This document shows positions 58,558 through 64,000 of a stretch of 64,000 nt of DNA, one piece after another (the stretch's first letter is position 1; each line of letters opens with the position of its first letter). The notes beneath the pieces were generated by a model that was not told where the DNA came from, searched no databases, and saw only the letters and a program-made list of their open reading frames with translations. The stretch is from Scleroderma bovista. Taxonomy: Eukaryota > Basidiomycota > Agaricomycetes > Boletales > Sclerodermataceae. The stretch spans positions 1 through 64,000 of the forward strand of contig JAYMGJ010000025.1 in assembly GCA_037178675.1 (NCBI GenBank), read 5' to 3'. The translations under genes and the position numbers were made by a program.

Positions 58558-60263
58558 GATGAAAAGTAATGCGCAGAGTGTCGAAAGTGTTGACTTTGAG
58601 GAGTCCCTCAGAACTGGCCATCCTTTTATCCTCTGGACAGGTGCTTTTGGCATTATTTGCACCTGTTGCAACTTGCAAGGGAACACAGGAACTGAATCAG
58701 ACCTAACCTGCCAGCATGCTGGCTTGTTCGGTTGGTTCTGACAAAGTTCAGTATGTATGTAGTAATTTCGGTACGGGTGTAACAAGGGCATACATATCTT
58801 GTACGGATCCGGTTAAAGCACAGTGGGGTGAACGTATCTGGGGTAAAGGGGTTATGTCATTAGCTTACAGTCAAACCAGAGTGAACCAACAATGTTGAAT
58901 ACTTTACGGTCGCCACTTCTATGTCCAAGTATCATGTAGATGCAACGCACCAGGGTCTCCTTTTCCTGGCTGTTTCTGGATGATGGTCAGATCAGGAACA
59001 GAATTCACTGGCACTGTAAAGCATGATGGATGGGATCCGAACAGAAACAACTGAGATCTTATGTAACTTCCTCCATTCTTTGGAATTGCTGATTAGGGGG
59101 GGAATGGTTTCCTAACCGACCTGGAGCTCCAATTACCATAATTGGCGCGGGGTCTATTGTCTGGTCGGACCTACTGGATAGTGGGACGAAGATATTAGCT
59201 ATTTAGCGCCACCCATTTTCGTAGTACCTCATATGCAATCGACTGCCATTCTCTTTGCAAGATCCCTACCATGAATCTCAGGCCGGAGAGTGAGTTTGCG
59301 GTACTTCCTATCCACAACGGAAGGACAAACTTACCCTCAGGCCACGGCAACCACGATAATAACAATAGAAGTTTGTGGATTGTGGATCGTTCAGGGCTGG
59401 TGTCAGGAGAATGCACGTTAGTTCGAGGGACCATTCGGTCGCTATTAAAGTCGTACGTGTACTGGCATTTCCCCTAGCCTTGACTACCGCGAATACACAC
59501 TCACGTAGAATGCCATCGATAGCATCCACCCCTCCGTATGTGTAACTGTGCTCGTCCCACGTTCGTTCCATGGTCACGTCGTGCTCAAAGATGGCTCGCT
59601 CGAGTTGAAATACGGTTGTCGTCATCTTTACAGCTGCACAATGCTTGAGGGGAGACGCCTCATACAATACAAGGGCAATTAGTGGACGACTGTACAAGGA
59701 ACTCACTCTAGCTCGAGTTGGAATCGTACGAACTCGGTGACACTCGTATTAGATTTTGAGCTCTCGGACGGCACATATCTTTGTGCAGGGTCGCTGCAGC
59801 CGAATACAGACAAGATGCACCAAGGACGCGATCAGTATGTTAGTCGAAGTGCGATGAGGTGACGCATTAGGGCATGGGATAGCGACAGTACTTGCATCTT
59901 GCAGAGTCTCCCTAGACGAATTTGTAGTAAGCAACTTAGCAAGTTGCAACAAGTTGTTCAACAGTGCGAAAGTGTGATCGGCGCACTTCTGTCTGTTATT
60001 GTGAACAAAGACGGGGAGTCGAGGTAGATCGCTGGGACGGGAAATGGGGCGCATGGAAAGGAAATACGACTATGTACCTCGAGTCCATGATAGTGACTCC
60101 ATTAGATGGACAGGTGTAAAGGTTTTTCCCTCGCCGGTTATACTGGGTTTCACGGGCCGGGTCTACGCACAATGTTCACTACAAGTGTACTTATAGTACC
60201 GCACTAGGTAGGATCAAGCACATAATCGGAATATCACTCAACCATGCACACGGGCCCGTGCAT
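58558..60263. other. Unit 3 right flank
   Basis: Holds the conserved block (58870-59150) in which the possible second small gene is broken, and the block shared with 51380-51720. Minus-strand open frames near 59706-59308 (TTTVFQLERAIFEHDV, ERTWDEHSYTYGGVDAIDGIL) and 60054-59749 belong to unidentified, probably split genes. Confidence 0.35.
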
Positions 60264-61608
60264 GGACTGGGGGGATTGTGTATGGTGACGCCGAAAAGGA
60301 AGTCAGGGTTGGAAAGAAGAGGCAAATCGTCGGGGGCTTCTGTCCCCTCGTCATCATCATGAAGTTGACGCTGATGCGTATACGCAGGTTCTACAACTGG
60401 GATTCGTCATCGAACTCACGCCCGCAATCATATCCAGATTTAAATTCGCTATGTGTCTTCTTCGCCGTTGATGATACAACGTTCACACATTTTGCTCTGT
60501 GCAGCATCCCTAAGTCATAACTGTGATTTTCCACCAACGCTTCGAAGGCTCTCGCTCGGCATCCGAATCACAGCTCTCCCTTCTTCCTCGTCCTACTCTG
60601 CCCGCACGCACGAAGCCGCCTTACACCCCGCCGCATCCCAACGACGCATACATCTCTCCGCACGAAAAGCATCTATCTAATTCATCGCCGTGCTCAAACC
60701 GGCGCTGGCCTGTCTGTTCGTGATCACGACGCCTGCAGGATCGGACTCGGCATGCTCGTCTTCAAAGCGGGAGCTGACATTGGTAAGCCCACTTCCCCCC
60801 TCCCTCCCCCTCCGTGTCCACGACTCTCATACACACGTGTAAGGAACTAACACGACTTAGCTACGCAACTACAAAATATTTCCGATCTACAAAGCACTCG
60901 AGAGGGCCCGGGCGTTGGTGAGGACGCCTACCGCGGACCTCGGGGTGAGTTATGATCGGTACCGGGTAACTGGTATCGATCGTCCTGCGACCGGCAAGAC
61001 CCACAAAGGGCAGGGCGGACGTATGTTATCTACGACGCACCGAAGCGGCCAGGTTAGATCCCGCGCCCTATGTCCTTAGGCACGGCCCTCTCAGTGCTTT
61101 GCCGCCCCTTGTACTGTAGCTTTGACACTTTCCTTGTACTTTAGATACATTGTTGCTTGGACGTCGAGCCACTCCGAGGCGCTTTGACGTCAGTACTGTA
61201 CTTATAGCGCCTGTAGCAGCTTCGAGCTGTAGAAAATCCGATTCCCCCAGTTCCGCATTTCACGTCCGAGTCATCAGTCTAAGAAGTCTCAAGTTCCCGT
61301 CGTAGTATCTACTATAGCATTCACCGTCCGAGTTCCGAGTCTCTTCCGTCTCTTATCTCACTCCCTTGTCCTCTCGAACACCCGAACCCGCACCTTCCCC
61401 TACACACGCAAACTGGACAGCCTATATGCGTCTCACACAGGGTCTCATGTTTGCTATATCCGTAGGCATGCTCATCTACGCTGCCTGTGTCGAGATGCTC
61501 GCTGCCGATTTTGCGATGGACACGACGTTGTGGAGGAGTGTGTGGGTCAGGCAGGCGATTGAGGTGGGGAGTCTCATGCTTGGGTGTGTGCGATGGGCGT
61601 GATATCAT
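60264..61608 (+). pseudogene. ZIP transporter copy 4, 5' truncated and interrupted by an LTR
   Basis: Begins in the late His-rich loop (GDAEKEVRVGKKRQI), continues through damaged helices 4 and 5 exons (helix 4 is missing HSLVIG; frameshift near 60540 in the helix 5 exon), an intron enlarged by a solo LTR (60838-61404), and the last exon. The end of the last exon is disrupted at 61608 by a second insert. No intact frame. Confidence 0.85.
60838..61404. mobile_element. Solo LTR, 567 bp
   Basis: Compared with intact ZIP introns, 567 extra bases start TGTAAGG and end CCCTACA, flanked by CACG on both sides (60834-60837 and 61405-61408), the target-site duplication. TG...CA ends and lack of internal coding sequence identify a solo LTR. 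A diverged piece of a related LTR lies near 31335-31450, minus strand. Confidence 0.75.
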
Positions 61609-61789
61609 GTCAGAATATATGGACGCTACGTGGCAAACTTACAAGACTAATTACACTTATTAGTTTTGATATATTAGCTGTTCTACCTACAAGATAAATA
61701 GTTCGTAGTATACCCATCGCGTTTGGACCTGGTTTGCACCCACCCACCCATCGTGGTCACCCCGATCGTCCCAGCGCGCGAATTCTAAC
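61609..61789. mobile_element. MITE-like insertion, 181 bp
   Basis: Absent in the other ZIP copies. Flanked by ATATCAT at 61602-61608 and 61790-61796 (7-bp duplication). Ends GTCAGAAT and ATTCTAAC are inverted repeats with one mismatch. A/T-rich centre without coding potential. Confidence 0.6.
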
Positions 61790-61796
61790 ATATCAT

Positions 61797-62621
61797 AGGT
61801 AGTTAGTGAATTTTGGTACGTGGGATGGCTGTTGCGTCTGACACTGAGTAGCCCACCGCGAACGTGTCGAATGTTATTCTTGCGTGAACGATGGACTAGT
61901 AATGGTCGCGATAATCGTACATCCTTGTACTACTCCGTACTAGCCTACTTGTAGTACATAGCTGTACGTACTGGCTGTGAATTAGCACAACGAGAGCCTG
62001 AGAGGCCATAAGTCCAACTGGGTAGTGACTGGTGATGGTGATCCCTTGTTGCAGTCCACAACGGAAAGCCAAAAAAACCAGGTGGTTTCATCGTTGTCTG
62101 GCGGATTCGGTCGTCATCGTCGCCCGTCGTTGCACCACTGCATGGCATCATAGTCATCGGTAGTTGCTGACCATGGGCGGCCGCCTGGGGTCGTAAGCCG
62201 TTCCCGACGTGAAAATCAACTCAGAATTTAATTTATAACTTGAATCGCCCTCGTGACACTTGAAGTTAGTAGCAAGGAGTGCGCATAGAAGAATGCTGTG
62301 GATGGTGGCTCATACTTGGTAAAACTTGATTCGACAATACGAGGAAACCAGGCCAGGGCTCGTTCAGTTTGCATCCACAGTTGGGAAAGCATGCTGATCG
62401 CCAAAGTCGTCGTCATCACGCCCCTTCAATCAGGAATCGGCCACCTCGTAATTCACTTACTATTGTCCAATGCAAAAGGCATATCATCGCAGACATCGTT
62501 TTACACCCAATTTATAGATTTCCAACGACAAATGACAAAAACACTTTGGCTCATACAACACATTGTGTAATCGTACATTTCAGACGAGCAGATGTGAGCT
62601 TGATTTCTTCCTGGGATACAT
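61797..62621. other. ZIP 3' flank, unit 4
   Basis: Repeated non-coding sequence; no gene. Confidence 0.5.
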
Positions 62622-63202
62622 TTAGTGCTGGCTGATATGGAACTGATGCGAAGGGTCCTTGGCGTTCATGTGCTTAAGTTGAATCTGGAACAAGGGATGA
62701 AACGACAGGACCCGACTATGATTAAAACAGTTCTTACCTGGCAGTCGGCAGGGGCATGTGGTCCCATATCAGTCCAATAAATTGTCGTATCTTCTTTCGG
62801 TGCAATGCTATAGGAGAGGCCAGATCAGGAACAGTCAAAAACAGTAGATGCCAATAACCCACGTGTATGTACCAGGGGAAACTTTCCAGAGTACCCACTG
62901 CTGGTATCCGCCTTTGATATTGACCCATTCTTTATCGTGCTGAACAAAGTTTTTGCAGCACTGAGTGCCAAGGCTGATCTCATAGACGCTGCCTGTGGGA
63001 GCATCATAGAGCCATCTGAAGTAGAAAGGCTGGAGACATGTTTCACTTTATCACAAGGTCGGTCAGAAAGAATTAAAAGACCTACGGTTCTCTGATTATT
63101 GACCACAATATTATCCACATTGCCAACTTTCTTATCACCAACGCAATGGCCATTGACCGATATAAAGTTAACACCGTCGACGGGATATCCGGGGGGCGAC
63201 AT
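62622..63202 (-). CDS. Small beta-trefoil-like protein, copy D
   Basis: Complement of join 62622-62684, 62738-62807, 62863-63029, 63086-63202; 138 aa, start MSPPGYPVDGVNFIS. Most diverged member: NGHCVGDKK, VDNIVVNNQRTPFYFRWLYD, VYEISLGTQCC, WVNIKGGYQQWVLW, IAPKEDTTIYWTDMGPHAP, QIQLKHMNA and HQFHISQH. Cysteines at CVGD and QCC are special to this copy. Still open with the same four exons and phases. Confidence 0.63.
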
Positions 63203-64000
63203 GATGAGAAAAAATGCACAGAGTGTTGGAAGTGTTGACTCTGAGGAATCCCTGAGTCAAAACTGACCATCCTTTTATCCTCTGAACAGGCGCTTCGACG
63301 GCGGCCGCTCGTGTACCATTTTGGCATTATTTGCACCTGTTGCGACTTGCAAGGGAACACGGGGAATTGAATCAGATGAGCCCTAGCCTTGCTGGCTTGT
63401 TCGGTTGGTTCAGTACGTAGTAATTTCCGTACGGGTATGTGACGAATCCGGTGAAAGCAGAAGGGGATGAACGTATCTGGGGTAAAGGGGTTACTTATGT
63501 CATTAGTTTACAGCCATGAAGTCAGACCAGAATGACCCAATAATGTTGAATTACAGTCATCATGGTGTGCCACTTTTGTGACCATGTATCATGTGGATGC
63601 AACGCACCAGGGTCTCCTTTTCCTGGACAATGGTCAGATCAGAAACATAATTTACCGGCACTGTAAAGCATGGATGGGATCCGAACAGAAACAACTGAGA
63701 TTTTATGTAACTTACTCCATTCTTTGGAATTGCCGATTAGCGGGGAATGGTTTCTCACTGCTAGTACCGACCTGGAGCTCCAATTACTATAATTGGCGCG
63801 GGGCCTAGGTAGCTTATTGTCTAAGAGGGTTCAGTAGTACGTACCTTGCGTGCAGTGCACTAGAAGTTTCTTTAGAAAAGTACAATATTTTGCCTGGGCA
63901 CGTGTCGCATCTACGAGTGGTGGAACCGAAGTGTACGGTGTTAAGATATCAGGCGGCGATTATCGGCCCAGTGTTACAGGTGAGGATTAGATCAGTGGTC
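63203..64000. other. Unit 4 right flank to the window edge
   Basis: Promoter of copy D (TATA-like word near 63272), then the conserved block at 63510-63820 with the possible second small gene disrupted. Repeat sequence continues to the edge. Confidence 0.4.

Larger units (their letters stand above)
46700..63990. repeat. Four-unit segmental amplification (ZIP gene plus small protein gene)
   Basis: Units at about 46.7-51.7, 52.7-56.6, 57.04-59.7 and 60.26-64.0 kb, each with ZIP sequence on the plus strand, then a small protein gene on the minus strand, then a shared block near 50570-50880, 56085-56400, 58870-59150 and 63510-63820. Units 1 and 3 also share a block at 51380-51720 and 59190-59560. 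Unit 4 runs into the window edge. Confidence 0.85.

Noticed and set aside
1..64000. Search for tRNA, rRNA, CRISPR arrays or bacterial-type operons
   Set aside because: No clover-leaf consensus, rRNA core words or regularly spaced repeats were noticed; the gene structure is entirely eukaryotic.

Overview
The window is nuclear DNA of a basidiomycete fungus, most likely an Agaricomycete. Genes are cut by many short introns (about 46-75 nt), mostly GT-AG with several GC-AG. The proteins that can be identified are fungal housekeeping factors (MED25, PRP46, TFIIS, SUMO, ATG22, STE24, a ZIP transporter) mixed with small proteins and multi-copy families of a kind common in mushroom genomes. All gene models were spliced by hand from the sequence; for the recognised genes the exon phases add up to multiples of three.

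Layout. 1-750: 5' part of a GNAT acetyltransferase gene running off the left edge (minus strand). 1.9-3.7 kb: tandem pair of tiny hydrophobic-protein genes whose first coding exon is only the ATG. 5.1-12.64 kb: a tandem segmental duplication of about 3.7 kb, each unit carrying one small secreted-protein gene; the right unit ends exactly at the MED25 start codon. 12.6-19.3 kb: conserved housekeeping block MED25(+), PRP46(-), TFIIS(+), SUMO(+), with PRP46 and TFIIS sharing a 180-bp divergent promoter. 19.9-21.9 kb: degenerate copy of a cysteine-containing secreted-protein gene (intact copy inverted at 42.3-43.1 kb) and a distant relative of the 5.8/9.4-kb genes. 22.1-27.5 kb: tandem ATG22-like transporters. 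27.6-29.4 kb: STE24 CAAX protease. 30.0-30.9 kb: unknown gene. 32.2-34.0 kb: basidiomycete YHGTG-motif secreted protein, followed by a decayed partial copy. 35-41 kb: broken HET-domain fragments, a gene built from tandemly duplicated exons (36.1-36.9 kb) and a patch of direct and inverted repeats (38.8-39.7 kb). 43.4-46.5 kb: an SDR gene with one unreadable exon and a SURP-like protein. 46.7-64 kb: a four-fold segmental amplification in which a ZIP zinc transporter is intact only in the first unit, while a linked small beta-trefoil-like protein gene stays open in all four.

How it hangs together. The left-central housekeeping genes are ordinary and compact. The flanks are dynamic: segmental duplications, an inverted dispersed duplication, a solo LTR, a MITE-like insert and a LINE-like scrap. 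I see no tRNA, rRNA, CRISPR or prokaryotic feature. The most unusual system is the right-hand amplification, which seems to preserve a small non-secreted protein family while its neighbour gene decays; any protease-inhibitor or lectin role for that family is inference from its pattern only.
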